DNA of 64,000 nucleotides from Flavonifractor sp. AGMB03687 (GTDB lineage: Bacteria; Bacillota; Clostridia; Oscillospirales; Oscillospiraceae). Below, piece by piece: positions 1-8,382 of this stretch. The stretch is taken from NCBI RefSeq assembly GCF_017811815.1, contig NZ_JADKZI010000004.1, positions 372,001 to 436,000 on the forward strand, written 5' to 3'. A program made the translations under genes and the position numbers. The notes beneath the pieces were generated by a model, which had not been told where the DNA came from, did no database searches, and saw only the letters and a program-made list of their open reading frames with translations. Within the stretch, counting starts at the first letter, position 1, and every line of letters starts with the position of its first letter.

Positions 1-177
1 ACTGCTGCTGATCTCCATGACCTGACAATCCCGGTGGACGGGATCGCCGATCTCCAGTGCGGATAGAAGCTCAACACAGTGGTCATATTCCTCGTTGGGG
101 ATGGGGAATGGGATGGTGGCCACGCCATATTCAGGATGCTCCTGATTGGCCAACACCGCCTGCACCAAGGGAGCCAT
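1..177 (-). CDS. ArdA-like antirestriction protein, N-terminal part (runs off left edge)
   Basis: Minus-strand frame that is open from its ATG to the window edge (59 codons). The ATG overlaps the stop of the upstream gene by one base (TGATG), so the two are translationally coupled. The visible N-terminus carries an HPEYG / TIPFPIP / EEYDHC pattern that I associate with ArdA-like antirestriction proteins of Clostridial conjugative elements. Such proteins mimic DNA and shield an incoming element from type I restriction. Only the first third is visible, so the family call rests on a short stretch and on the mobile-element context. Confidence 0.5.
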   Translation of the reverse strand, partial: MAPLVQAVLANQEHPEYGVATIPFPIPNEEYDHCVELLSALEIGDPVHRDCQVMEISSS

Positions 178-887
178 CAGACCTCACCTCCCGTTCCGCC
201 GATGGTGAACATGGCCTTGCCGTAGTGGGCGATCAGCATCGCGTCCAGGATCAGCGTCAGGGCGGTATCATCCACCAGCTCTCGGTCGCATAGTTCCTGG
301 AATGAGATGTACTGGTGGTTTTGATAGAGCCCCTTTGCCGCCTGATAGAGCACATATTCCTGCTCACTCATCGCCCGCACGGTGTCCCACCCGCTGAGGC
401 GGATGCTCCAGAGGCCAAAGATATTCGGTACGGCGCGGCAGAGCGATTCTGTGGCGGTCAGCAGGTACATGGTAGCCAGACGGCGCCGGCCTGTGTCATC
501 GCCATGATGACGGAGCAGATAGGGATAATAGAACAGGAAGCGGGAGGTGTGGGCGGCGTCATAGTAGGCGACTGCTTTCTTGTTGGAGAGCAGCTCCGCG
601 ATCCGCTCTCCCAGCCTGCCGCTCTGCCAGTTCCGATAATAGTCAGCCGCCAGGGAGGAATAGGTGACCGCCCCCGCCTCCGCACGCTCCTCGATCCAAG
701 GGCATACCGGCATGGTGCATTGCTTTCTTCTGTATTTGGTGCAGTGCTTGCAGGCCACATCCTCGGGCCGGTAGCGAAACCGGCAGAGGATCATTTGGCC
801 TCCGCCGCGAGGGGAGAAGTGGGGCGGCGTCATCATCTGCCGCTCCAGCCCCGCCAGAGGGGTGTCTCGCAGGAAGTATTTCGTCAC
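177..887 (-). CDS. Hypothetical protein of an integrative element
   Basis: A 236-residue reading frame. I start it at a GTG preceded by AAAGGA at about 7 nt; the frame stays open further upstream but without a ribosome binding site. Six cysteines cluster in the first 75 residues (CKHC, KQC and PVCPW patterns), which could bind zinc or an iron-sulfur centre. The rest looks helical and rich in Tyr, Leu and Arg, with no membrane segment or signal peptide. It lies between another cargo gene and the ArdA-like gene on the same strand. I cannot assign a function; the context suggests accessory gene content of a conjugative element in Firmicutes. Confidence 0.65.
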   Translation of the reverse strand: MTKYFLRDTPLAGLERQMMTPPHFSPRGGGQMILCRFRYRPEDVACKHCTKYRRKQCTMPVCPWIEERAEAGAVTYSSLAADYYRNWQSGRLGERIAELLSNKKAVAYYDAAHTSRFLFYYPYLLRHHGDDTGRRRLATMYLLTATESLCRAVPNIFGLWSIRLSGWDTVRAMSEQEYVLYQAAKGLYQNHQYISFQELCDRELVDDTALTLILDAMLIAHYGKAMFTIGGTGGEV

Positions 888-984
888 GTGCTGTCCTTTC
901 CGGATGGGACCTTTATCCCGAAAGGGCGGCAAAAAAGGCCGGCGTCCCAAACGGGATACGGCCTTGTCCTGTGTTGATGATGAT

Positions 985-1692
985 TTAGAATTGCTGGGTC
1001 ATGCCCTGATATTCCGTATCTTCTGCTGCCTCCAATTCCTTCTGATTTGACTGGCTGACCAGCTCTGCCAGGGCAGGAACCGCACATTCGATCTGCGCCG
1101 CCACGCCCTCCAGCAGCTTTTGGCGTTCCGCGGTGATGGGATAATGATTCTCCAGCGTTTCGTGGACGCAGCGGTAGACCTCCGCAAGCTGCTCCTTAGA
1201 AAAAAGCTGGTGCTTGTCCAGCAGGCCGGAGCGGATGGCAAAGTCCCGCTTTGCCGCCTGATAGTCATTTCCAGCATAATGACCTTGCCACAGGCTGGTA
1301 CGCTCATTGATCCACGCCCAGGTGGTGAATTGAACGCCGTGTTTGCCGGGGAGGGCGGCAAGCACAACATCATTGAACTCCGCCAGTACTTGATATGGTT
1401 CGTGCAGGCTGTCCGCTTTCAGCAATGGGGCTTTATCCAGGAGAGTCATGTACTCCCTGACCGTGGCGGCGATATCCGCGGCCCGGTCACAGGCCAGCTC
1501 GGTATCTGAGTCGGTCATATCCTCCTGTCGGTATCGGATGCCGCCTGTGCTGGCGACTCGGCACAGAGGCTGGTCGTTCCACTCTACCGGGAGAAAACCA
1601 TCCTGTTCTGGCAGGACCACAAAGCCCGTTTGCCGGAGGCGGAGGGCCAGTTCGGAAAAATAAGATTTATTTGCTGTCGTTTCTGTTTTCAT
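985..1692 (-). CDS. Hypothetical protein, element cargo
   Basis: A 235-residue soluble protein without recognisable catalytic motifs. Several in-frame starts lie within 15 nt; the ATG used here follows GAAAGGA at a good distance. The C-terminus is acidic and Gln/Glu-rich. The 98-nt gap to the next gene on the same strand suggests a loose operon. It is the last gene before the tRNA-Pro that appears to be the attachment site of the element. No signal peptide, membrane segment or nucleotide-binding loop is visible, and I do not recognise the family. Confidence 0.65.
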   Translation of the reverse strand: MKTETTANKSYFSELALRLRQTGFVVLPEQDGFLPVEWNDQPLCRVASTGGIRYRQEDMTDSDTELACDRAADIAATVREYMTLLDKAPLLKADSLHEPYQVLAEFNDVVLAALPGKHGVQFTTWAWINERTSLWQGHYAGNDYQAAKRDFAIRSGLLDKHQLFSKEQLAEVYRCVHETLENHYPITAERQKLLEGVAAQIECAVPALAELVSQSNQKELEAAEDTEYQGMTQQF

Positions 1693-1714
1693 ACGCATTC
1701 CTTTCAAAAATTAA

Positions 1715-1741
1715 AGCCGAAGCTGTTGAACAACTTCGGCT
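1715..1741 (-). repeat. Hairpin in 5' leader of the gene at 985-1692
   Basis: An 8-bp inverted repeat (AGCCGAAG / CTTCGGCT) encloses a smaller TTG-AA-CAA pairing, just upstream of the start codon on the minus strand. It could affect mRNA stability or be part of the element end. No T-run follows, so it is not a canonical terminator. Confidence 0.45.
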
Positions 1742-1822
1742 GGGCATATTGCTGTATCTTGTACGGCTGGAGGCGGGTTCGAGTCTGATCTGTATTCGTT
1801 TTTCCTCGGCAAATAGTCAAAG

Positions 1823-1860
1823 TTCAAGGCCCTTTAGCATTCGAGCTAAAGGGCCTTGAA
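1823..1860. repeat. Perfect 16-bp palindrome near the element end
   Basis: The arms 1823-1838 and 1845-1860 are perfect inverted copies around a 6-nt loop (ATTCGA). Neither side has a clear T-run, so a terminator is only one option. It lies about 50 bp from the 3' end of tRNA-Pro, where an element boundary or a transcription barrier would be expected. Confidence 0.6.
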
Positions 1861-1912
1861 AGGCTTGAAAACTCTTGCTTTTTCTGCAAATAGTCTTTTT
1901 CGCCTATTGGTT

Positions 1913-1987
1913 TGGTCCGAGTGACTGGAGTCGAACCAGCCTGACCTTGGTCCCAAACCAAGTGCCTAACCGATAGGCTACACCCGG
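1913..1987 (-). tRNA. tRNA-Pro (anticodon TGG)
   Basis: The minus strand folds into a full cloverleaf: acceptor CCGGGTG/CACTCGG with one G-U pair, D stem GCCT/AGGC, anticodon stem CTTGG/CCAAG with loop TTTGGGA (anticodon TGG), and T arm GCTGG-TTCGACT-CCAGT. The discriminator A is followed by an encoded CCA. C1-G72 fits proline tRNAs. Its 3' end points to the mobile-element genes on the left, the usual geometry for a tRNA used as an integration site. Confidence 0.92.
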
Positions 1988-2004
1988 ATATTCAGTTTTG
2001 AACT

Positions 2005-2032
2005 ATTATACCACGGTCAAGGCGAAAATCAA
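2005..2032 (-). promoter_or_regulatory. Promoter of tRNA-Pro
   Basis: On the minus strand TTGATT (2027-2032) and TATAAT (2005-2010) are separated by 16 bp, with the tRNA beginning 18 bp further on. The corresponding -10 is absent from the second, decayed tRNA copy. Confidence 0.6.
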
Positions 2033-2057
2033 AGTTTTTCCTGTCTGTAGTCATTTA

Positions 2058-2265
2058 TGTGGTCAAAGCGGTTTTTGGGCCGGTTTTTCTGCCCGGAAAA
2101 ATCCCGCAAACGACCGTGTTGCAAGGGGTTCCGGGCTTTGGCTGTTCCCATCGTGGATAGGCGGAAAATCGCTCCCAAAGCAAGCGCGCTACCAACTGCG
2201 CTACACCCGGATATGAAATTTTCCAATTGTGGTCAAACATGTGGTCAACGCCGATTTTTGACCAA
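2058..2265. repeat. TGTGGTCAA repeats between tRNA copies
   Basis: TGTGGTCAA occurs at 2058, 2228 (as TTGTGGTCAA) and 2240, with an inverted TTGACCAA at 2258-2265 and a weaker CGGTCAAGG near 2014. Short direct repeats next to a tRNA attachment site resemble arm-type integrase binding sites; that reading is an inference. They also mark matching points of a diverged tandem duplication of the tRNA locus. Confidence 0.5.
2136..2210 (-). pseudogene. Decayed tRNA-Pro copy
   Basis: The 5' half is a clean tRNA: CCGGGTG, then D stem GCGC/GCGC, then CTTGC with anticodon loop TTTGGGA. After the anticodon the sequence no longer pairs: the anticodon stem 3' side and T arm have several mismatches, the acceptor has no 3' partner and there is no CCA. 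A break in the anticodon region is what repeated recombination by a tRNA-targeting integrase could leave behind. Confidence 0.6.
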
Positions 2266-2299
2266 CGGCTTTGCGGAACTGGTTCCCGCTTCCGGTAGT

Positions 2300-2385
2300 G
2301 TCCCAGCGGATAGTGGGGTTAGGCTTTTTCCCTCATGGATGGGCCCGGTATGCTCCCAAATACAGCGCGACGATTTTCTATACAT
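2300..2385 (-). pseudogene. Second, more degraded tRNA-Pro-like relic
   Basis: TTTGGGAGC (plus-strand gctcccaaa at 2352-2360) is followed on the minus strand by a stretch resembling the 3' part of the copy at 2136-2210 (GCCcATCCAtGAgGGAA against GCCtATCCAcGAtGGGAA). The 5' half is barely recognisable. It seems to be an older copy of the same unit. Confidence 0.35.
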
Positions 2386-2489
2386 CACACGCGTTCACAC
2401 AGAACGGATATCATTATAATATATGCTGGGAAGGATTGCAAGACTCCATTTAAATATGGTATGATGCTCTCTGCGAGGTGAAGATACTC

Positions 2490-3158
2490 ATGCGAATGCG
2501 AAAAAAGCCCAATCTGGCGCCGCGGATGGAGCGCTGTGCCCGTGTACTGATTTCCGACCCCAAGGCTATGCGGGGCCGCTGGCAAAGTCTGATGCCTCAA
2601 GCCAAGGAGCTCTTCCTGGAGCTTGGCTGCGGCAAGGGCCGTTTTACCGCTGAAACGGCGGCGCAGAATCCCCAGGCCCTCTATATCGCGGTGGAGCGAG
2701 TCCCCGACGCCATGGTCATTGCCATGGAACGGGTGTGTGCCATGGACCTGCACAACGTCTTCTTTATCGACGGTGACGCCGCAGAGCTGACCGAGCTCTT
2801 TGCCCCCAGCGAGGTAGACCGCATCTACATCAATTTCTGCGATCCCTGGCCGGGCAACCGCCACTCCAAGCGCCGTCTCACCCATCCCGACTTCCTGCTG
2901 CGCTACCGGCAGGTGCTCTCCCGCAAGGGTGAGATCCATTTCAAGACGGACAACCATGATCTGTTTGAGTGGTCCCTGTTCCAGTTCCCCAAGGCCGGTT
3001 TCCAGCTCTCCCAGGTCACCCGGAACCTCCACGCCAACGGCATCTGCGGCGTTATGACCGACTACGAGGAGAAGTTCCACAACATGGGCACCCCCATCAA
3101 CCGCTGTGTAGGTTCTGTGGGTCCCCTTCCGGTTTCTCCCAAACCGTCCGACCTTTAA
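2490..3158 (+). CDS. trmB: tRNA (guanine-N7-)-methyltransferase TrmB
   Basis: SAM-dependent enzyme that makes m7G46 in the variable loop of tRNAs. The class I methyltransferase glycine-rich loop ELGCGKGRF lies near residue 43, and the TrmB signature FCDPWPGNRHSKRRLTHP near 130, followed by the substrate-binding TDN motif. At 222 residues it has normal family length. I use the ATG at 2490 because GAGGTG lies 9 nt upstream; an in-frame GTG at 2478 lies inside that ribosome binding site. It is monocistronic and ends at a bidirectional terminator shared with the converging ABC transporter. Confidence 0.95.
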   Translation: MRMRKKPNLAPRMERCARVLISDPKAMRGRWQSLMPQAKELFLELGCGKGRFTAETAAQNPQALYIAVERVPDAMVIAMERVCAMDLHNVFFIDGDAAELTELFAPSEVDRIYINFCDPWPGNRHSKRRLTHPDFLLRYRQVLSRKGEIHFKTDNHDLFEWSLFQFPKAGFQLSQVTRNLHANGICGVMTDYEEKFHNMGTPINRCVGSVGPLPVSPKPSDL

Positions 3159-3160
3159 AA

Positions 3161-3196
3161 AAGCAAGGCTCCCCTGTTGGGGAGCCTTGCTTTTTT
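3161..3196. terminator. Bidirectional intrinsic terminator
   Basis: A 14-bp stem (3161-3174 / 3179-3192) with a TGTT loop, flanked by A6 on the left and T6 on the right. It serves trmB from the left and the ABC exporter operon from the right. Confidence 0.9.
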
Positions 3197-3209
3197 GATG
3201 TAATACCGG

Positions 3210-5095
3210 TCAGCACGCCTCTTCCGCCAGGTTTCCGGTGTACAGCTGGTAGTACTTGCCCTTCTTCTCAATAAGCTGGTCGTGGGTACCCCGCTCGATG
3301 ATGCGGCCCTGATCCATGACCATGATACAGTCGGAGTTGCGCACCGTGGACAGCCGGTGAGCAATGACAAAGGTGGTACGTCCGCACATGAGGGCGTCCA
3401 TACCGTCCTGCACCAGCTTCTCGGTGCGGGTATCAATGGAGGAAGTTGCCTCATCCAGAATGAGCACCGGCGGATCGGCCACCGCCGCCCGGGCAATGGC
3501 CAGCAGCTGGCGCTGACCCTGGGACAGGTTGGCGCCGTCGCCGGTCAGCATGGTATCATACCCGTCGGGCAGGCGGCGGATAAAGCCGTCTGCATTGGCC
3601 AGCTGTGCCGCCGCGATGCACTCCTCGTCAGTGGCATCCAGATTGCCGTAGCGGATGTTGTCCATCACCGTACCGGTAAACAGATGGGTATCCTGGAGCA
3701 CGATGCCCAGGGAACGGCGCAGGTCCGCCTTTTTGATCTTATTGATATTGATGCCGTCGTAGCGGATCTTGCCATCGGCAATGTCATAAAAACGGTTGAT
3801 CAGGTTGGTGATGGTGGTCTTGCCGGCACCGGTAGCGCCTACGAAGGCGATCTTCTGCCCCGGCTCGGCCCACAGGCTGATGTTGTGGAGTACGATCTTA
3901 TCCGGCGTATATCCGAAGTCCACATCGTCAAAGACCACGCTTCCCTCCAGCTTGGTGTAAGTAATGGTGCCGTCCGCCTTGTGGGGATGCCGCCAGGCCC
4001 ACACGTTGGTGCGCTCGGTACTCTCGCTAGTTGACCGTCCGCCCCCTCTTTGGCGTTGACCAGCTCCACATAGCCCTCGTCCTCCTCCGGCTTCTGGTCC
4101 ATCAGCTCAAAGACACGCTGGGCGCCGGCGGCAGCAGTAACTACGAAGTTGACCTGCTGGCTGACCTGGGTGATGGGCTGGGTGAAGCTCTTGTTCAGGC
4201 CTACAAAGGTAACCACCGTACCCAGAGTCACACCCGCCAGACCATTGATGGCCAGCAGAGCACCCACGATGGCCACAAACGCATAGCTGAGCCAGCCGAT
4301 GTTGGCGTTGATGGGCATGAGCAGGTTGGCGTAGCGGTTGGCCTTGTTGGCGCTCTCCCGCAGGGCCTCATTTACCTTGTGGAAGTCGTCCATGGCGGCC
4401 TGCTCATGGCAGAACACCTTTACCACCTTCTGGCCGTCCAGCATCTCCTCAATGAAACCGTCCACAATACCCAAGTCCCGCTGCTGTCTGACGTAATACT
4501 TGCCGGACAGCTTGGAAAAGCGGGAGGTGACCAGCAGCATAACGATGGCCGTGGCCACTGAGATGATAGTCAGGAACGGATTCAACAGCAGCATGGTCAC
4601 CAGGGTGGCCACCATGGTGATGCCGGAGTTGATGACCTGGGGAATGCTCTGGCTGATCAGCTGCCGCAGGGTGTCCACGTCGTTGGTGTAGACCGACATG
4701 ATGTCGCCGTGGGCATGAGTATCAAAGTACTGGATGGGCAGGGCCTCCATGCTGCGGAACAGATCATCTCTCAAGTGGCGCATAGTGCCCTGGCTGATGT
4801 TGACCATGATCCGGTTGTAGCCAAAGCCAGCCACTACGCCGGCCAGCATAACGAAGGCCAGCTTCACGATATCGGCCGCCAGGCCGCTGAAGTCCCGGGA
4901 ACCACTGCTGAGCATAGGAACGATGTAGTCGTCTACCAGGGTCTGGGGAAAAGTGGCTGCCACCACAGTCGCCACGGCAGAGACCAGAATACAGAGGATG
5001 ACCGCCAGAAAAACCGGTCCGTAAAAACGGAGCATGTAGCGGAGCACCCGGTTGAGCACCCCGGTGGACCGGGGCTTTTGTTGGGTTTGAGTCAT
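3210..5095 (-). pseudogene. ABC exporter half-transporter, frameshifted
   Basis: Together the two frames encode a complete multidrug-type half-transporter of about 625 residues: six-helix membrane domain, then Walker A (GATGAGKT), signature NLSQGQRQ, Walker B with catalytic Glu (VLILDEATSS) and the H-loop. The 5' frame starts at the ATG at 5095 behind AAGGAG and is correct to about VNAKEG. The reading then has to change frame to continue as ESTERTNVWAWRHP. The shift maps to a run of five C (4042-4046); one more base would restore it. It pairs with the upstream half-transporter, and here the ATP site is canonical. It may be a real mutation, a slippage site or a sequencing error. Confidence 0.8.
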
Positions 5096-5114
5096 AAACG
5101 AGTTCTCCTTCTTC

Positions 5115-6854
5115 TTACGCGGGCTGGTCGAAGTCGCCGCCGCCCTTGACCTGGGATTCATAGATCTCCCGGTAGATGGCGTTGTTCTCCAGCAGATGTT
5201 CATGGGTATCAAAGCCGTTGATTCGACCCTCATCCAGCACTAGAATCCGGTCGGCGTGCTCCACGCTGGACACACGCTGGGCGATGATGATCTTGGTGGT
5301 GCCGGGGATCTTTTCAGCGAAGGCCGCCCGGATCTTGGCGTCGGTGGTGGTATCCACCGCGCTGGTGGAATCGTCCAGAATGAGGACCTTGGGCTTCTTC
5401 AGCAGCGCCCGGGCAATGCACAGCCGCTGCTTCTGTCCGCCGGACACATTGGCGCCGCCCCGCTCGATGCGGGTCTGATAGCCGTCGGGGAACCGGTCGA
5501 TGAACTCGTCGGCGCAGGCCGCCCGGCAGGCCTGGATGCACTCCTCCTCGGTGGCGTCCGGATTGCCCCAGCGCAGGTTATCCAGGATGGTACCGGAGAA
5601 CAGGGTGTTCTTCTGGAGCACCACCGACACCTGGTTGCGCAGGGCCTCCATGTCGTACTGACGCACATCCAGGCCGCCCACCCGGACAGTTCCCTCGCTG
5701 ACGTCGTACAGGCGGCAGATCAGGTTGACCAGGCTGCTCTTGCCCGAGCCGGTGCCGCCGATGACACCGATGGTCTCGCCGGACTTGATGTGCAGGTCGA
5801 TGTCGGACAGAGCGTTCTTTCCGCTGCCCTGCTTGTAGGAAAAGCTGACGTGATCGAAGTCGATGGCGCCGTCGGCCACCTCCGTCACCGGCTTCTCCGG
5901 CTCCTTCAGGTCTGGGGTCTCACGGAGCACCTCGCTGATGCGGCGGATGCTGGCCATGGACATGGAGATCATGACCACCACCATGGAGAGCATCATCAGG
6001 CTCATGAGCAGAGACATGATGTAGCTGAACAGACTGGTCAGATCGCCGGTGGTCATGGTGCCGCTTACAATGAACTGGGCGCCCAGCCAGGAGGCGGAGA
6101 TGATGCAGAAGTAGACCGCCAGCATCATGGCCGGGTTGTTAAAGGCCAGCAGGCCTTCCGCCTTGACGAACATCTTGTACAGCTTGGCGGTGGCCTTGGA
6201 GAACTTGTTGTTCTCATAGTCCTCCCGGACAAAGGCCTTGACCACCCGGATGGCGGATACGTTCTCCTGAACGCTGGCATTCAGGTCGTCATACTTCTGG
6301 AACACCTGGTTGAAGATTTTCAGGGTGACCACCATAATGACTCCCAGCACCACCACCAGGAAGACCACCGCCACCAGGAACATCAAGCTCATGGGCGGGC
6401 TGATGATCAGGCACATCACGTAGCTGAAAATGAGCATCAGTGGCGCCCGTACCGCAATGCGGATCACCATCATGAAGGCGTTCTGCACGTTGGTGATATC
6501 GGTGGTCATGCGGGTCACCAGACCTGGCACACTGAATTTGTCAATGTTGGAGAAGGAGAAGGTCTGGATCTTGGCATAAATGGCCTCCCGCAGATTGGCC
6601 GACAGGCCGGAGGACGCGCTGGCGGCAAATTTACCTGCCAGCGCACCGAAGGTCAGACTGAGCAATGCCATGACCACCATGGCGACTCCGTAGCGGTACA
6701 CCACCGACAGGTTGGCCGCCTCCAGGCCCTGGTCAATGATAATGGCGGTAATGAAGGGCAGAAGGATCTCCATCAAGACCTCCAGCGCCGCCATGGCGAT
6801 ACACAGGAAGGTGTCCTTCCGATACCTCCCCAGTTGGTGCAATACTTGTTTCAC
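5115..6854 (-). CDS. ABC exporter half-transporter with degenerate ATP site
   Basis: 579 residues: an N-terminal six-helix membrane domain (about 1-310), then a nucleotide-binding domain with Walker A GGTGSGKSS, signature VSGGQKQR and Walker B VLILDDSTSAVD. The usual catalytic Glu after Walker B is Asp, as in the degenerate half of heterodimeric exporters such as BmrC/D and LmrC/D. The start overlaps the stop of the marR gene (ATGA), and the partner gene follows 19 nt after its stop. Membrane efflux of drugs or lipids is the likely role; the substrate cannot be read from sequence. Confidence 0.88.
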   Translation of the reverse strand: MKQVLHQLGRYRKDTFLCIAMAALEVLMEILLPFITAIIIDQGLEAANLSVVYRYGVAMVVMALLSLTFGALAGKFAASASSGLSANLREAIYAKIQTFSFSNIDKFSVPGLVTRMTTDITNVQNAFMMVIRIAVRAPLMLIFSYVMCLIISPPMSLMFLVAVVFLVVVLGVIMVVTLKIFNQVFQKYDDLNASVQENVSAIRVVKAFVREDYENNKFSKATAKLYKMFVKAEGLLAFNNPAMMLAVYFCIISASWLGAQFIVSGTMTTGDLTSLFSYIMSLLMSLMMLSMVVVMISMSMASIRRISEVLRETPDLKEPEKPVTEVADGAIDFDHVSFSYKQGSGKNALSDIDLHIKSGETIGVIGGTGSGKSSLVNLICRLYDVSEGTVRVGGLDVRQYDMEALRNQVSVVLQKNTLFSGTILDNLRWGNPDATEEECIQACRAACADEFIDRFPDGYQTRIERGGANVSGGQKQRLCIARALLKKPKVLILDDSTSAVDTTTDAKIRAAFAEKIPGTTKIIIAQRVSSVEHADRILVLDEGRINGFDTHEHLLENNAIYREIYESQVKGGGDFDQPA

Positions 6855-7324
6855 GTTGCCGATGCCTCCCTTTTGCTATGTGTCTGGAACGTCCACAGGT
6901 TGTGCAGCATGCGCTTTTGCAGGCGATCCAGGGTGGACAGCTCCTCCGGAGAGAAGTCCCGATAGAGCTGGTCCTCCACATCCCGGACTGAGTTGGCCAA
7001 GAGAGCCTGTACGCGGCAGCCCTTTTCCGTACCGAAGAGCAGACGTCGCCGGTCATCCTCCAGACAGGGCTCCACCCGTACATAACCCTTCTCCCGTAGC
7101 CGCTTCACCAGATTGGAGATGGTGGCCTTGGAATAGCCGCTGACCTGGTGCAGTTCGGTCACCGAAACGCCCCTCTCGCTATGCCTGAGCAAATAGAGCA
7201 GCATCTGGGCCTGCACGCCGGTGATCCCGGCCTCGGCCAGGCACCGGTTGGCCATCTGTTCCATCTGAATGTTGATCTGCCGGCTGTCATGGGCCAATCG
7301 GCTCCGATCCACTGCCACGGTCAT
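6851..7324 (-). CDS. MarR family regulator of the ABC exporter
   Basis: 157 residues with a winged-helix DNA-binding core: a VTELHQVSGYSKATISNLVKR recognition region around residues 52-72 and the DDRRR wing around 84-88. First gene of the exporter operon, with a 4-nt overlap into the next gene, an arrangement typical of ligand-released local repressors. A palindrome with core AGGTACCT lies about 35 bp upstream and may be its operator. The inducer is unknown. Confidence 0.88.
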   Translation of the reverse strand: MTVAVDRSRLAHDSRQINIQMEQMANRCLAEAGITGVQAQMLLYLLRHSERGVSVTELHQVSGYSKATISNLVKRLREKGYVRVEPCLEDDRRRLLFGTEKGCRVQALLANSVRDVEDQLYRDFSPEELSTLDRLQKRMLHNLWTFQTHSKREASAT

Positions 7325-7356
7325 GTCCCTCCTCTGGTTTCATCCGGGATAATTTG

Positions 7357-7368
7357 TTAGGTACCTTA
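7357..7368 (-). promoter_or_regulatory. Probable MarR operator
   Basis: TTAGGTACCTTA, an almost perfect palindrome with core AGGTACCT, lies in the gap between the divergent marR and lysR genes. Its position and symmetry fit an autoregulatory MarR site; nothing else in the gap has comparable symmetry. Confidence 0.4.
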
Positions 7369-7485
7369 CTATTTATAGCACAGCATCTCTTGCATGTGAA
7401 ATTCAAATCTGTTATGATCTATAAAGAACATTTATCGTTTTTCCGCATTGCACAAGAATACTTCACCGGTTGGGAGGGACATTGG

Positions 7486-8382
7486 TTGAATACCACACAA
7501 CTGGAGTGCTTTCTGGCAGTGGCGGACTGTCTGAATTTTTCCAGGGCCGCGGAGCAGCTGCGGATCACCCAGCCCGCCGTCAGTCACCAGATCCGTACCC
7601 TGGAGGACGAACTGGGAGTCCAGCTGTTCAGCCGCACCAGCAAGACGGTACGGCTGACCCAGGAGGGAAACATGTTTCTGCAATACGCCGGGGAGATTCT
7701 CAAGCTCACCGGCATCTCCAAGGCCCGGGTCAAGCAGTCCCATACGGGCCAGGCCGTCCGGCTGGAGATCGGCTGCCGCAGCGCCGCCGACCTCTCCCTC
7801 ATCCGTCCCGCTCTGGACCGGCTCCGGCAGGAAGCGCCGCTGGTGCTCCCCCTGCTGCGGTTCCTCCCCTTCAGCGGGTTGGATAGCCTGCTGGCAGAAG
7901 GCGAGATCCAGCTGATGTTCACCTTCCAGGAGAGCGCTCCCAAGAACAGCGTCTACCGGGAGTTGGTACGCTGCCCTGTGGTCTGCGTCTGCCGGGCAGA
8001 CCATCCTCTGGCCGCCAAAGAGCAGATGACGCTGGAGGAGCTCAAGGGGGCCGGGCGCATCGCCACGTGCCGCCCTCCCGCCTGCCCCAATTCCCTTTTC
8101 GCCATTCAGGGGCAGCTGGTCACCTCTGTTGGGCCCGACCAGGTCATCTTTTGTGAGACGCAGGAGGTGCTGTTCACCATGGTGGAGGCGGGGTATGCCT
8201 TTGCCGTCATAGCGGACTTTCCCCAGCTGCGCCAGCCGGAGCTGCGCTATCTCTCCCTGCCGGAATTTCCACCCCTCTCCTTCGGCGCGGCATACCGCAG
8301 CGGCAGCCGCACTCCGGCGCTGCGTACCTTCCTCCATCTGCTGGAGGAAACTCTCTGTCCGGAAGGAGGCAAACACCCATGA
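7486..8382 (+). CDS. LysR family transcriptional regulator
   Basis: 298 residues from a TTG start preceded by GGGAGGGA; the frame is open further upstream but that part has no family similarity. The N-terminal helix-turn-helix starts at TTQLECFLAVADCLNFSRAA and contains the LTTR pattern QPAVSHQIRTLE; the remainder is the substrate-binding-fold effector domain. The gene overlaps the downstream exonuclease gene by 4 nt, so the two are cotranscribed. No neighbouring metabolic target is obvious, and the effector is unknown. Confidence 0.85.
   Translation: MNTTQLECFLAVADCLNFSRAAEQLRITQPAVSHQIRTLEDELGVQLFSRTSKTVRLTQEGNMFLQYAGEILKLTGISKARVKQSHTGQAVRLEIGCRSAADLSLIRPALDRLRQEAPLVLPLLRFLPFSGLDSLLAEGEIQLMFTFQESAPKNSVYRELVRCPVVCVCRADHPLAAKEQMTLEELKGAGRIATCRPPACPNSLFAIQGQLVTSVGPDQVIFCETQEVLFTMVEAGYAFAVIADFPQLRQPELRYLSLPEFPPLSFGAAYRSGSRTPALRTFLHLLEETLCPEGGKHP

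Noticed and set aside
2136-2210. Second functional tRNA-Pro
   Set aside because: 3' half does not pair, no CCA, and no promoter -10; it cannot fold as a tRNA.
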